A DNA stretch of 64,000 nucleotides from Clostridiales bacterium. Its GTDB lineage: Bacteria > Bacillota > Clostridia > Christensenellales > Pumilibacteraceae. Position 1 is the first letter of the stretch; each line of letters opens with the position of its first letter. The translations under genes were made by a program, and so were the position numbers. The DNA lies in the NCBI GenBank assembly GCA_022508505.1, contig JAFLVC010000005.1:1-64000 (forward strand), read 5' to 3'. Under the pieces are notes generated by a model. The model worked only from the letters and a program-made list of their open reading frames with translations. It searched no databases and was not told the origin of the DNA. Below are positions 9,755 through 22,935 of the stretch, piece by piece.

Positions 9755-11098
9755 ATGGGTTTATTTTCATCACTTGCCGAAAAGCTCGGCAACGTATTTT
9801 CCAAGATAACGTCGCGCGGCAAGCTGACCGAGGGCGACATAAAGCAGGCGATGCGCGAGATACGCATTGCGCTTTTGGAAGCCGACGTCAACTACGCAGT
9901 AGTCAAGGATTTCGTCGCGCGCGTGTCCGAAAAGGCGGTCGGCGAGGCGGTGCTCAAATCGTTGACTCCAGGACAGCAGGTCGTAAAAATAGTCAACGAG
10001 GAGCTTATCGAGCTCATGGGCTCGACCAACTCAAAGCTCGAGGTTTCGTCCAAGCCCCCGACGGTAATCATGATGTGCGGACTTCAAGGCGCGGGCAAGA
10101 CGACGTTTTGCGGCAAGCTGGGCAGCTACCTCGTAAAGCAGGGCAAAAAGCCTATGTTCGCGGCGTGCGACGTCTACCGTCCCGCGGCAATCAATCAGCT
10201 CCAAGTCGTCGGCAAAAAGGTTAATCTTCCGGTGTTTGAAATGGGTACGGGTAACCCCGTCAAGATCGCCGCAAAAGCGGTTGAGGAGGCGGTGCGGCTC
10301 GGTTACGACACTGTCATAATCGATACGGCAGGCCGCTTGCACATAAACGAACAGCTCATGAACGAGCTAAAAGAGATCAAGCAAAAGACCAACCCCACCG
10401 AGATTTTGCTCACCGTCGACGCAATGACCGGCCAAGACGCCGTAAACGTCGCAAAGACTTTTAACGACGAGCTCGACATCACCGGCGTAATTCTCACGAA
10501 GCTCGACGGCGACACGCGCGGCGGCGCGGCGCTATCTATTCGCTCGGTAACGGGTAAGCCGATTAAGTTCTGCGGCACAGGCGAAAAGCCCACCGACATA
10601 GAGCCGTTCTATCCCGACCGCATGGCATCGCGCATACTCGGCATGGGCGACGTCCTGACTCTTATCGAAAAGGCGCAGAATGCCGTTTCCGAAGAGGAAA
10701 TGAAAAAGCTGGAAAAGCGAATGCGCGAAAACAAGTTCACGCTCGAGGACTTTTTGACGCAGTTCAAGTCGCTCGCAAAGATGGGCGACATCAACGAAGT
10801 GGTCGCCATGATTCCCGGCATGAACAAGGCGAACGTCGATTCCAAAATGATCGACGAACGCATCGGCAAGTACAAGTCAATTATACTTTCCATGACGCCG
10901 CAGGAGCGCAACCATCCCGAAATAATCAAGTCGTCGCGCCGTAAGCGCATTGCGGCGGGCAGCGGCACGACCGTGCAGGAAGTAAACGCTCTGTTGAAGC
11001 AGTATGAGCAGACCAAAGAAATGATGAAGGCGGCGAGCTCGGGCAAGATGCCGATGATGCCGCAAAAGATCATCCGTCAAAAGCGTCGGTTCAGATAA
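9755..11098 (+). CDS. ffh: Signal recognition particle protein Ffh
   Basis: GLQGAGKTTFCGKL, DTAGRLHIN, TKLDGDTRGGAAL, M domain. Confidence 0.97.
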   Translation: MGLFSSLAEKLGNVFSKITSRGKLTEGDIKQAMREIRIALLEADVNYAVVKDFVARVSEKAVGEAVLKSLTPGQQVVKIVNEELIELMGSTNSKLEVSSKPPTVIMMCGLQGAGKTTFCGKLGSYLVKQGKKPMFAACDVYRPAAINQLQVVGKKVNLPVFEMGTGNPVKIAAKAVEEAVRLGYDTVIIDTAGRLHINEQLMNELKEIKQKTNPTEILLTVDAMTGQDAVNVAKTFNDELDITGVILTKLDGDTRGGAALSIRSVTGKPIKFCGTGEKPTDIEPFYPDRMASRILGMGDVLTLIEKAQNAVSEEEMKKLEKRMRENKFTLEDFLTQFKSLAKMGDINEVVAMIPGMNKANVDSKMIDERIGKYKSIILSMTPQERNHPEIIKSSRRKRIAAGSGTTVQEVNALLKQYEQTKEMMKAASSGKMPMMPQKIIRQKRRFR

Positions 11099-11146
11099 CC
11101 GAAATTAATAAAACAATGTTAATTACAACTTAAAAGGAGAAATATC

Positions 11147-11437
11147 ATGGTAAAAATCAGACTCACACGCCTCGGCGATCACAAATCGCCCTTCTACCGC
11201 ATAATCGTCGCAGACTCGCGCTCGCCGCGTGACGGCAGGTTTATCGAAGTGCTCGGCACTTACGATCCGCACCTCGACGACGGACTCAAGCTCGACGCGG
11301 ACAAGGCAAAGGAATGGATCAAGAACGGCGCACAGCCCACGGACACCGTTCGTTCGCTTCTCATCGATGCCGGCGTGCTCGATTCCAAAAAACGCACGCA
11401 AAAGACCAAGGTCGACAAGAAAAAGAAGGCGGACTAA
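11147..11437 (+). CDS. rpsP: 30S ribosomal protein S16
   Basis: [34 protein letters not shown]. Confidence 0.97.
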   Translation: MVKIRLTRLGDHKSPFYRIIVADSRSPRDGRFIEVLGTYDPHLDDGLKLDADKAKEWIKNGAQPTDTVRSLLIDAGVLDSKKRTQKTKVDKKKKAD

Positions 11438-11440
11438 TCC

Positions 11441-11659
11441 ATGGTCGAGCTTGTTAAGTACATGGTTACTGCGCTCGTCGACAACAAGGACGAGGTCAGC
11501 GTCACCGAGGACGGCGAAACCGTCAGAGTCAAGGTCGCAAAGGACGACATCGGCAAGGTTATCGGCAAGCAGGGCCGCATAATCAAGGCCATTCGTTCTG
11601 TCGTTAAGGCGGCCTCCGTCAAGGACGGCAAGAACTACTCGGTCGAGGTCGACGAGTAG
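11441..11659 (+). CDS. khpA: KH-domain RNA-binding protein
   Basis: GKVIGKQGRIIKAIR KH motif; conserved position after rpsP. Confidence 0.9.
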   Translation: MVELVKYMVTALVDNKDEVSVTEDGETVRVKVAKDDIGKVIGKQGRIIKAIRSVVKAASVKDGKNYSVEVDE

Positions 11660-11662
11660 GCC

Positions 11663-12163
11663 TTGCTTACCGTCGGTCAAATAGTAAAACCGCAGGGCAT
11701 ACGCGGCGAAGTTAAGGTGAAAACCTCTGACCCGTCGCGTTTTTGCGTGCTTAAATCTGTGGAAGTGAACGGCAAGCCGTACCGCATAACGGGCGCACGT
11801 GTTTCGGGCGCCGACGCGTTCATAAAGCTCGAGGGCGTGGACGACAGAAATGCCGCCGAAGCGCTTCGCGGCGCAATGCTCAAAATCGATAGGGCGGCTG
11901 CCGCGCCGCTTGACGCAGGCGAGTTTTACGTCGCGGACTTAATCGGTGCACAGCTCGTTGCGCGAGACGGCGAGGTTACCGAAAAAGTCGGCACGATAAC
12001 AAAGGTCGACTCATTCGGCGCCGCCGACGTCTTTACCGTAGAGGGCGAGAAAAGCCTTTCCTTTCCGTTTTTGAAGGCGCTGAACCCTGAGTTTAGCGAA
12101 TCCGAAAAAACGCTGTACGTAGACAAGAAAAAGCTGAGCGAGGTATCGGTGTATGAAAATTAG
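11663..12163 (+). CDS. rimM: 16S rRNA processing protein RimM
   Basis: VGQIVKPQGIRGEVKV, PRC barrel. Confidence 0.93.
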   Translation: MLTVGQIVKPQGIRGEVKVKTSDPSRFCVLKSVEVNGKPYRITGARVSGADAFIKLEGVDDRNAAEALRGAMLKIDRAAAAPLDAGEFYVADLIGAQLVARDGEVTEKVGTITKVDSFGAADVFTVEGEKSLSFPFLKALNPEFSESEKTLYVDKKKLSEVSVYEN

Positions 12164-12851
12164 AGTGCTCACGCTTTTTCCCAAAATGTTCGACTGCATG
12201 CAAGAAAGCATGTTCGGGCGTGCCGTCAAAAACGGCATAATAGACTTTCAAGCTGTCGACATCAGAGAGTACAGCGCTGACAAAAAGCACTTTAAGTGCG
12301 ACGACGCGCCTTACGGAGGCGGCGCGGGTATGGTCATGACGCCGCAACCGATATACGACTGCATAAACGCGGTCGATCCAAATCACGAGTATCTTCGCGT
12401 GTTCATGTCGCCATTGGGACCGCGCTTTGACGATAAGGCGGCGAGAGAGCTTTCCACGCACGACAATATTTTGATACTCTGCGGGCACTACGAGGGTGTC
12501 GACAGGCGTGTCATAGACCTTTGCATTGATCGCGAAATTTCGGTGGGCGACTACATACTGTCGGGCGGCGAGATTGCGGCAATGGCGGTAATCGACGCGG
12601 CGTCGAGGTTTGTCGACGGCGTGCTGGGGTGCAGCCTTTCGCACGAGACCGAAAGCTTTTCGGACGGACTTCTCGAACACCATCAATACACGCGACCTCC
12701 TGTGTTTATGGGGCTTAAAGTGCCCGAAGTGCTGTTAAACGGCAATCATCAAGAGGTCGATAAGTTCAGGCGGCAAGAGAGCGAAAAACTTACGAGAGAG
12801 CGCCGCGCCGACTTGTTGGACAAAAGCGGGGAAGAAAGCGATGGAAATTAA
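12153..12851 (+). CDS. trmD: tRNA (guanine-N1)-methyltransferase
   Basis: LTLFPKMF, YGGGAGMVM, LCGHYEGVDRRV, GDYILSGGE. Confidence 0.96.
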   Translation: MKIRVLTLFPKMFDCMQESMFGRAVKNGIIDFQAVDIREYSADKKHFKCDDAPYGGGAGMVMTPQPIYDCINAVDPNHEYLRVFMSPLGPRFDDKAARELSTHDNILILCGHYEGVDRRVIDLCIDREISVGDYILSGGEIAAMAVIDAASRFVDGVLGCSLSHETESFSDGLLEHHQYTRPPVFMGLKVPEVLLNGNHQEVDKFRRQESEKLTRERRADLLDKSGEESDGN

Positions 12852-13677
12852 TTGGTTTCCGGGCCACATGGCAAAGTCGACGCGCGAGATTGAAAGCGCG
12901 CTCAAAATCGCCGACTGCGTGGTTTACGTTCTCGACAGCCGAGCGGTAAGGTCGTGCTTCAATCCCAAGTTCGACGAGATGATAAAAGTTCCGATCGTAT
13001 ACGTCATAAACAAAGCGGACGCCGCGCCCGCAGACATAGTAACACAATGGGTTAAAAAACTTTCTACGGGCGGAAATACGGCGATAGCGACCAACGGCAC
13101 CGAAAGCATAAGTCGCGGCAAGCTCGCGTCGGCGATAAAGGCAGTGTGCGCGCCTACGCTCGACAGGCAGAAAAAGCGCGGACTCAACGCGCATATCCGC
13201 GCGGCGGTCGTCGGCGTTCCCAATACGGGAAAGTCGACGCTCATTAACAGCCTTTGCGGAAAAGCGCGGCTTACGACGGGAAATCGCGCCGGCGTTACGC
13301 GCGCGGCGACCTGGGCGCGGGTTGACGAAACGCTCGACGTTCTCGATACGCCGGGTACGCTATATCCCAAAATTACAGACAGGCGCGTCGGCGAAAACCT
13401 CGCGATTATCGGAAGCATTCGCGACGAGGTTTTAGACGTTACGGAGATTGCGGCGGCGCTCATATCGAGACTTGACGAGATAGACGGAACGCTTCTTTCG
13501 GCGCGTTACGGCGAAATTACGGGCTCATACGGCAGACTTGAGCAGATTGCAATTGCTCGCGGCTATAAAATTCGCGGTGGCGAGCCCGACTATGAGCGCG
13601 CGGCGGCGACTGTCGTCGACGACTTCAGAAAAGGGCGGCTCGGCAAGATCGCGTTGGAGAAGGCAGATGAAAAATAG
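12841..13677 (+). CDS. rbgA: Ribosome biogenesis GTPase RbgA/YlqF
   Basis: INWFPGHMAKSTREI, circularly permuted GTPase motifs, GVPNTGKSTLIN. Confidence 0.93.
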   Translation: MEINWFPGHMAKSTREIESALKIADCVVYVLDSRAVRSCFNPKFDEMIKVPIVYVINKADAAPADIVTQWVKKLSTGGNTAIATNGTESISRGKLASAIKAVCAPTLDRQKKRGLNAHIRAAVVGVPNTGKSTLINSLCGKARLTTGNRAGVTRAATWARVDETLDVLDTPGTLYPKITDRRVGENLAIIGSIRDEVLDVTEIAAALISRLDEIDGTLLSARYGEITGSYGRLEQIAIARGYKIRGGEPDYERAAATVVDDFRKGRLGKIALEKADEK

Positions 13678-14299
13678 GGAAACCGCAGTCGAAAAGGCGA
13701 AAAGGCTGATAGACTTCGACAAATCGTTCGGCGAAGTCGTTTGCGGCGTCGACGAAGCGGGGCGGGGACCTCTCGCGGGTCCGGTTTCAGTTTGCGCGTG
13801 CATCATGCCGATGAGCATTCCAATTCTCGGCATAGACGACAGCAAAAAGCTTTCCGAGAGCAGACGCGAGGAGCTGTACGAAAAAATAATCGAAGTCGCC
13901 GACTACTGCGTGGTTCTCATCGACGAGAAAACGATTGATGAAATAAACATTCTTCAAGCGACAAAGCTCGGAATGAAACGCGCGATAGAGGGGTTGAAGA
14001 AAGCGCCGTCGGTCGCGCTCATCGACGCTGTTAAAGGTCTTGACGTGTCGGTGCGGTGCGAGTCGATTGTAAAGTGCGACGCAAAAAGCTACGCCACTGC
14101 CGCAGCTTCCATAATAGCTAAGGTGACGAGGGACAGGCTCATGCGCGAGCTGGATATTAAATATCCGCAGTACGGCTTTGCTAAAAACAAGGGCTACGGC
14201 ACCAAAGAACATATCGACGCGCTAAAAGCTGTCGGCGCTTGCCCTGCGCACCGCAAAAGCTTTATCGGACACTTTGTTGACGTCGACGAAACGGCATAG
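13667..14299 (+). CDS. rnhB: Ribonuclease HII (start ATG 13667, overlapping the rbgA end)
   Basis: CGVDEAGRGPLAGPV; residues upstream of M44 in the track ORF are out-of-frame rbgA coding. Confidence 0.93.
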   Translation: MKNRETAVEKAKRLIDFDKSFGEVVCGVDEAGRGPLAGPVSVCACIMPMSIPILGIDDSKKLSESRREELYEKIIEVADYCVVLIDEKTIDEINILQATKLGMKRAIEGLKKAPSVALIDAVKGLDVSVRCESIVKCDAKSYATAAASIIAKVTRDRLMRELDIKYPQYGFAKNKGYGTKEHIDALKAVGACPAHRKSFIGHFVDVDETA

Positions 14300-14316
14300 G
14301 CTGTAGAGGTGTTTTT

Positions 14317-14694
14317 ATGCGAAAAAAACGAATAAACACGCGCGGAAAAGAGGGCGAGGACTTGGCTGTAAAATACCTCGAAACCAACGGTTACAGGATT
14401 CTCGACCGCAATTACACTACGAATATTGGCGAGGTCGACATATTCGCTACGGATAACCGCACCCTTATTGCTGTCGAAGTCAAGTCGCGGCTTTCGCTTC
14501 AGTATGGCACGCCTGCGGAAGCTGTCGGATATAATAAGATCAAAAAGATTTCTCAGGTAACCTCACAGTATATAAAGCAGTTCAGACTGTTCGGCGTTGC
14601 CGTCAGGTTTGACATTATCGAGGTGTACCTCGAGGACAAAAAGGTCAATCACATTAAAAACGCATTCGACACTTATCTGAATTGCAGAACGTAA
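14317..14694 (+). CDS. YraN/UPF0102 family endonuclease-like protein
   Basis: GEDLAVKYLETNGYRILDRNY...GEVDIFATDNRTLIAVEVKSR. Confidence 0.9.
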   Translation: MRKKRINTRGKEGEDLAVKYLETNGYRILDRNYTTNIGEVDIFATDNRTLIAVEVKSRLSLQYGTPAEAVGYNKIKKISQVTSQYIKQFRLFGVAVRFDIIEVYLEDKKVNHIKNAFDTYLNCRT

Positions 14695-14699
14695 AACAC

Positions 14700-14728
14700 T
14701 TGCTTTATTGCACTTAAAGTGGTATATT
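14700..14728 (+). promoter_or_regulatory. Candidate promoter of the atp operon
   Basis: TTGCTT-N17-TATATT. Confidence 0.6.
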
Positions 14729-14736
14729 ATTCGGTA

Positions 14737-15396
14737 ATGGATAATTTGCCGTCCATCGCACCCGGAGTGCTTTATCAAAGCGGAGACTTTAAATTTACCG
14801 TCACGATGTTTTCATCGCTTATCGTGACGGCGCTTTTGATTGTTTTTGCTATAGTGGTGCGCGTCGTGTGCATTCCGCGTTGGAACAAGGACTTTAAGCA
14901 CATGTCGCCGCTTCGCGCATTTTTGGAGTGGATAGTCGGAATGTTCTCGTCGGACAGCGAGGAGCTTACCGGCACGTACTCAAAGGCGATAGGACCTATG
15001 TATTTCGGCGGTGCGGCGTTTATAATGTTCGGCGTGCTCATTGAGCTTTTCGGTCTGCGCTCGCCGATGAGCGATCTCAACTGCGACCTCGTGCTCGGCA
15101 CAATGACGTTTTTGACTGTGCAGGCGCTCGGCATAGCAAAGCACAAGGCGAGGCGGCTCAAACACTTTGCGCCTGTAATTCCGCTCGTTACCGATTTTGT
15201 AGTGCCGTTTTCCATGGCTCTCAGACTATTCGGAAGCGTTTTCTCGGGCTATTTGATAATGGAGATAGTCTACGGAGTGTGTCCCAACATACTGCCCGTC
15301 GCCATGGAGCCGCTGTTTACGCTGTTCCACGCCGTAATTCAGTCATACGTATTCATGTTCCTGTCTATGAACTTCATAAACGAAGCAATAGAATGA
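14737..15396 (+). CDS. atpB: F0 ATP synthase subunit a
   Basis: C-terminal [16 protein letters not shown]-like ([17 protein letters not shown]) motif; first gene of atp operon. Confidence 0.92.
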   Translation: MDNLPSIAPGVLYQSGDFKFTVTMFSSLIVTALLIVFAIVVRVVCIPRWNKDFKHMSPLRAFLEWIVGMFSSDSEELTGTYSKAIGPMYFGGAAFIMFGVLIELFGLRSPMSDLNCDLVLGTMTFLTVQALGIAKHKARRLKHFAPVIPLVTDFVVPFSMALRLFGSVFSGYLIMEIVYGVCPNILPVAMEPLFTLFHAVIQSYVFMFLSMNFINEAIE

Positions 15397-15440
15397 GTAT
15401 TCTCGCTTCCCGAATTTCGGAAAGCGGTACGGAGGTAAAT

Positions 15441-15707
15441 ATGCAAGCTTTAATCAATGCAATCATGCCGGTAATAACCTTTCTCGGCGCAGACACCTTT
15501 GCGGCAATCGGCGCAGGTCTTGCCGCGCTCGCGTGTATCGGCGCCGGACTTGGCATGGGCATATCGACCGGCAAGGCTGTCGAGGGTATCTCGCGCCAGC
15601 CGGAAGCGCACAAGCAGATACGCTCTACGCTGTTCATAGGTCTTGCGTTCTGCGAAACGACGGCTATTTACGGTGTGTTTATCGCAATAATGCTTATCGT
15701 AATGTGA
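15441..15707 (+). CDS. atpE: F0 ATP synthase subunit c
   Basis: Two-helix hairpin, GISRQPEA loop, [10 protein letters not shown] ggaggtaaat before ATG 15441. Confidence 0.95.
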   Translation: MQALINAIMPVITFLGADTFAAIGAGLAALACIGAGLGMGISTGKAVEGISRQPEAHKQIRSTLFIGLAFCETTAIYGVFIAIMLIVM

Positions 15708-15732
15708 TTTCGGTATAATTTCGAGGCATATC

Positions 15733-16251
15733 ATGACTTTGATATCGGCAAACATTTTCGACGCGCTCGGGCTTGATTGGCGTTCCATACTGTTTTACTT
15801 GGGCAACCTTGTAATACTGCTTGTCATTCTTGGGCTTTTGCTGTACAAGCCCATTAAAAAAATGCTCAAAAACAAGCGCGACAGCCTAAACAGCGTGTAC
15901 GACGAAAATGAAAAGCTCAAGTCGGAAAGCGAAAAACTACAAGCCGACTACGACAAAAAGGTGGAAGAACTTCAGACAGAGAGCGCACGCCTTTCGGCAG
16001 AGGTTGCCGAAACAGCGCAGGCGCGCGCTGACGCAATAATAGGAGAAGCGCAGGCAAAGGCGAAGTCTATCGTCGACGCCGCAAAAAAGGACGCGCTCGT
16101 TCAAAAAGAGCAGCTCAAGACGGAGTACCGCGACAGCGTAAACGAGCTTGCCGTCGGCATTGCGCAAAAGCTGTTGGAGCGTGAAATTACCGAGGCCGAC
16201 AACGCCGCGCTCATCGAGCAGGCGCTTTCCGAATGGGAGGAGTCCGAATGA
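15733..16251 (+). CDS. atpF: F0 ATP synthase subunit b
   Basis: N-terminal TM, YKPIKKMLKNKRDSL, long amphipathic helix. Confidence 0.93.
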   Translation: MTLISANIFDALGLDWRSILFYLGNLVILLVILGLLLYKPIKKMLKNKRDSLNSVYDENEKLKSESEKLQADYDKKVEELQTESARLSAEVAETAQARADAIIGEAQAKAKSIVDAAKKDALVQKEQLKTEYRDSVNELAVGIAQKLLEREITEADNAALIEQALSEWEESE

Positions 16252-18117
16252 CAGACGGCGCTCCCGTTATCGAAATTACATCCGCTACCGAACTAGGCGA
16301 AGCGGAAAAGAAGCGAATAGAAAAGGTTTTTGCCGCAAAGCACAGCGGACAAAAACCGAATTTTGTATATAAGATAGATAAGGCCATACTCGGCGGCATA
16401 CTCGTCGTCGACGGCGACAAGTTCTACGACGGAACGCTCCGCTCGCAGATTGACAAGTTTGACAACGGGTTTATTCTCAGCCAAAAGTTTGTCGATGCGG
16501 CGACGGCGTCCAAGTCGGTCAAGGCAAAAAAGCCGCGCCGCGGCAAAAGCACCTTCGGAAAGCCCGCAAGGGTGCGCGTAAGCGTAAGCGAAAACGCGAC
16601 GGCGGAGGACATTCGAAAGAGCGTCGACGAGGAGCTCAATAAGAGCGTCGCCGACTACCGCAAAAGCTTTGACGTAAGGCATGCGGGAAGTATCGTGTTT
16701 TGCGGCGACGGCGTCATAAAGGCGAACGGACTGTCAGACGCCGAGTACGGCGAAATGCTTCAGATAGAAAACGGTGCGCAAGCGATAGTTTTAAGCCTCG
16801 AAGAGGACGGCGTCGGCGCGATTGCGCTCGACGACGTAGACAATGTTTCGGCGCACATGCTCGTAAAAACTACGGGAATGATCGTTTCTGTGCCCGTCGG
16901 CGAAAAGCTACTCGGAAGGGTTATCAACCCGCTCGGAAAACCGATTGACGGCCTCGGCGAGTTTGAAGCTGACAGGTACAGACCTATAGAAGCGCCCGCG
17001 CCGCCCATAAACGACAGGGACAAGGTCAACACGCCGCTCCTTACCGGGCTACTCGCGGTCGACTCAATGATACCGATTGGGCGCGGGCAGCGCGAGCTAA
17101 TAATAGGCGACAGGCAGACGGGAAAAACCTCGCTTGCCGTCGACGCGATAATCAATCAGAAGGGAAAGGGCGTCGCTTGCGTGTACGTCGCAATCGGGCA
17201 AAAATCGTCAACCGTGTCGACGATTGTAAACACGCTGACAGAGCACGGCGCAATGGACTACACCGTTGTCGTTTGCGCGACGGCACACGACAGCGCACCG
17301 CTTCAGTACATCGCGCCGTATGCGGGCTGTGCGGTCGCCGAAGAGTTTATGTACTCCGGCAAAGACGTCCTAATCGTGTACGACGACCTGTCCAAGCACG
17401 CCGTGGCGTACCGCGCTATGAGCCTTTTGCTAAAGCGCCCGCCTGGACGCGAAGCGTATCCGGGCGATATATTCTACCTGCATTCAAGGCTTTTGGAGCG
17501 TGCGGCAAAGCTCAAAAAAGAGCTCGGCGGCGGCTCCATGACTGCGCTCCCCATAGTGGAAACTCTGGCGGGCGATATTTCCGCATACATTCCGACCAAC
17601 ATCATATCGATAACCGACGGGCAGATTTATCTCGAAAGCGACCTGTTTAACGCTGGCACGCGCCCCGCGATAAACGTCGGGCTTTCGGTGTCGCGCGTCG
17701 GCTCGAGCGCGCAGGGTAGCGCAATGAAAAAGGTCTCCGGAAAGCTTCGGCTCGACCTTTCGCAGTACCGCGAGCTCGAGGTGTTTGCGCAGTTCGGCGC
17801 CGATCTTGACGACGTTACGGCAAAAAAGCTCGAGCACGGCAAGCGCATAAGCGAAATATTGAAGCAGGACGTCCACCGTCCGATGGAGATTGAACATCAA
17901 GTGGTACTGTTGTACCTTGCGACAAAGGACATGCTTAGCTCTTTTCCCGTCGCGCGCGTCACCGAGTTTAAAGACAGATTTATCAAGTATTTCGACATCA
18001 ACTACGCGTCCGTAGTAGCGCAGATCAAAGAGAAAGGCGAAATAACCATGGACGCGAGCATAAAAATCGAGGAAGCGGTCAACGCATTTTCGGCGTACTT
18101 CCTGAAGGTCGGCGGCG

Positions 18118-18134
<17 letters not shown>
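16248..18134 (+). CDS. atpA: Fusion: delta subunit C-terminal domain + linker + full F1 alpha subunit
   Basis: N-term ~75 aa VIEITSATELGEAEKKRIEKVF...YKIDKAILGGILVVDGDKFYDGTLRSQIDKF matches the delta CTD; then complete alpha (AEDIRKSVDEEL..., GDRQTGKTSLAVDAI, VGLSVSRVGSSAQ). Confidence 0.92.
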
Positions 18135-20746
<2,612 letters not shown>

Positions 20747-20786
20747 AACAAGAACGTTTGCATACATTCGCGCATAAACACCGAGT

Positions 20787-21779
20787 ATGCAGATTGTAGT
20801 CGATTTGTCGCGCTTGCGGCATAATATCAGGATTATACGCTCGAGGCTGTCGGGCGGGTTTTGTGCAGTCATCAAGGCAAACGCCTACGGGCACGGCACG
20901 GCTGTCGCGCCGTACGTAGAGCCCGTCGTCGACTGCTTTATGGTCGCGACGTACCACGAGGCGGAGGAAGCGTTGCTATCCGGCGTAAATAAACCAATAC
21001 TCGTCATGGGCGGCGAGCTTCCGACGGTCAAGCCGGACAGCCGCATAATCCCCGCAGTGAGCACTGCGCGCGACGCCGAAGCGATGATTCGCGCAGGAAT
21101 AAACTTTTCGGTCGCAGTCGATACGGGTATGAACCGTCTCGGCGCAACGGCTGCGGAGCTTAAAGAAATTGCCGCTGTGTGTGATAGCTACGGCGCCGTG
21201 CCGTGGTCTGTGTATTCGCACGTCTATAACGGTATGAGCTCGGCGGGCGAGCAGGCGCAAAAATTGAGCGACTTGACATACGATATTCCGATATTCAAAG
21301 CGCGGCGGCACATATACTGTTCGTGTGCGCTCGACCTTCCGCAGAACGAGAGGTTTGACATGACGCGGTGCGGGATAGCTATGTATGGCTTTGCGCAAGG
21401 GCTCGAAACTGCATTAAAGGCGCGGGCAAAGATAGTGCGCATTGCGAGAGTATCGCACGGAAGCCACGTCGGCTACGGCGATTTTATCTTAGAGCGCGAC
21501 GCCACGGTAGCAACCGTGCGCATGGGCTATGCCGACGGACTGCGGCGAACGGAAATGCCGCTGTACCTAAAGGTGCGCGGCGTGAAGTGCCCGGTACTCG
21601 GTATGCCGTGCATGGATCTTACAATGATAGATATTTCCGGCGTTCCTGCTCGGGTTGGCGAATTTGCGTACATGATAGCAGATAAAGCGGACGTCGAATA
21701 CTTAGCCAAGGCGTATAATACAATAGTGTACGAGGTGCTGACCGGGCTGAACGGGCGAGCTGAAAGGATTTACATGTGA
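20787..21779 (+). CDS. alr: Alanine racemase
   Basis: AVIKANAYGHG PLP-lysine motif, VGYGDFI, VLTGLNGRAERIY. Confidence 0.92.
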   Translation: MQIVVDLSRLRHNIRIIRSRLSGGFCAVIKANAYGHGTAVAPYVEPVVDCFMVATYHEAEEALLSGVNKPILVMGGELPTVKPDSRIIPAVSTARDAEAMIRAGINFSVAVDTGMNRLGATAAELKEIAAVCDSYGAVPWSVYSHVYNGMSSAGEQAQKLSDLTYDIPIFKARRHIYCSCALDLPQNERFDMTRCGIAMYGFAQGLETALKARAKIVRIARVSHGSHVGYGDFILERDATVATVRMGYADGLRRTEMPLYLKVRGVKCPVLGMPCMDLTMIDISGVPARVGEFAYMIADKADVEYLAKAYNTIVYEVLTGLNGRAERIYM

Positions 21780-21848
21780 TTGCTTCCGCGCGAAAACAGA
21801 GAGTAGAGTGCCGCGTGCGGACAAGCCGTGACTTTTGCATATTTATTG

Positions 21849-21877
21849 TTGCGTTATCGGGGTTGTCGTGGTATACT
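21849..21877 (+). promoter_or_regulatory. Promoter upstream of rsmD
   Basis: TTGCGT-N17-TATACT. Confidence 0.5.
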
Positions 21878-21905
21878 TAAGATACATCACAGTAACGGCG
21901 GAAAT

Positions 21906-22466
21906 ATGCGCGTAATATCGGGTAAGTACAAAGGACGGAATATTTATTCGCCGCGCGGCGAGGTGCGCCCGACTACCGACATAGTCAAGGGCAGTCTGTT
22001 TTCCATACTCGAAAACAGGGGGCTCGTGGAAGGTGCGGCTGTGCTCGACGTGTTTTGCGGCACGGGCGCGGTGGGCATTGAGGCGCTGTCGCGTGGAGCC
22101 GATTCCTGCGTCTTTGTCGACCACAACACAGACAACGTTTCGCGCAACCTTGACGCCATGGGAATAAATGCGCGGCTCGTACGCGCCGACTTTCGGCGAG
22201 CGCTCAGACTTCTCAGAGGCAGTAAGTTCGATATAATATTTGCCGATCCGCCGTACGCCGCGGGATATGCGGAAGAAGTATTGAAATGCGTTTTTAAGTA
22301 CGACATGATTAAGCCGAACGGCGTCATAATTATCGAACATAGTAGCTCAAATGGCTTGATAAACGCGCCGGAAAATTGTATAATAGAACGTAGAGTTTTG
22401 GGAGCGGCCGCTCTCGAAATAATAACGCGAGGTGATAATGAAGGCGGTATTGGCGGGAGCGTTTGA
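21906..22466 (+). CDS. rsmD: 16S rRNA (guanine966-N2)-methyltransferase
   Basis: MRVISGKYKGR, RPTTDIVKGSLFSIL, FADPPY. Confidence 0.92.
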   Translation: MRVISGKYKGRNIYSPRGEVRPTTDIVKGSLFSILENRGLVEGAAVLDVFCGTGAVGIEALSRGADSCVFVDHNTDNVSRNLDAMGINARLVRADFRRALRLLRGSKFDIIFADPPYAAGYAEEVLKCVFKYDMIKPNGVIIIEHSSSNGLINAPENCIIERRVLGAAALEIITRGDNEGGIGGSV

Positions 22467-22935
22467 TCCATTTACGGCGGGACACCGAGATCTTGCTCTT
22501 CGCGCGTCAAAGATTTTCGACGGCGTAATCGTCGCCGTCGCCGAAGATACCGGCAAAGCCACGGCAGCGCTTTCCGACAGGCTTGCCATTGCCGAGCTTT
22601 CGACGTCCAATCTCGAAAACGTCGAAGTCGTGCCGTTTTCGGGACTGTTGACCGACTTTTTGAACGAAAACGCGCCCGTCGTGCTGCTTCGCGGACTACG
22701 CGGCGTTCGCGACGCCGAGTACGAACGCGACCTTTGCCGCATTTACGGCGGCGAAAGCGACTGCGAATGCGTATATCTTTTTTCTCGAGCGGAGCTCGAG
22801 CACGTTTCGTCGACTACGGTAAGACAGCTTGCCGAGCTCGGCGGAAAGCTCGATAGCTACGTGGTACCGCAAGCAGCCGATTATGTAAAAAAAGTTTACT
22901 GCAAAACCGCAAAAAGGAGTAATCATGAAAGATAG
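22438..22935 (+). CDS. coaD: Phosphopantetheine adenylyltransferase
   Basis: AVLAGAFDPFTAGHRDLALRAS, LLRGLRGVRDAEYER, VSSTTVRQL. Confidence 0.94.
   Translation: MKAVLAGAFDPFTAGHRDLALRASKIFDGVIVAVAEDTGKATAALSDRLAIAELSTSNLENVEVVPFSGLLTDFLNENAPVVLLRGLRGVRDAEYERDLCRIYGGESDCECVYLFSRAELEHVSSTTVRQLAELGGKLDSYVVPQAADYVKKVYCKTAKRSNHER

Noticed and set aside
13538-13666. N-terminal extension of the rnhB ORF
   Set aside because: Lies inside rbgA in another frame; ATG 13667 fits the RNase HII start
15279-15440. N-terminal extension of atpE
   Set aside because: Overlaps atpB; SD ggaggt precedes ATG 15441
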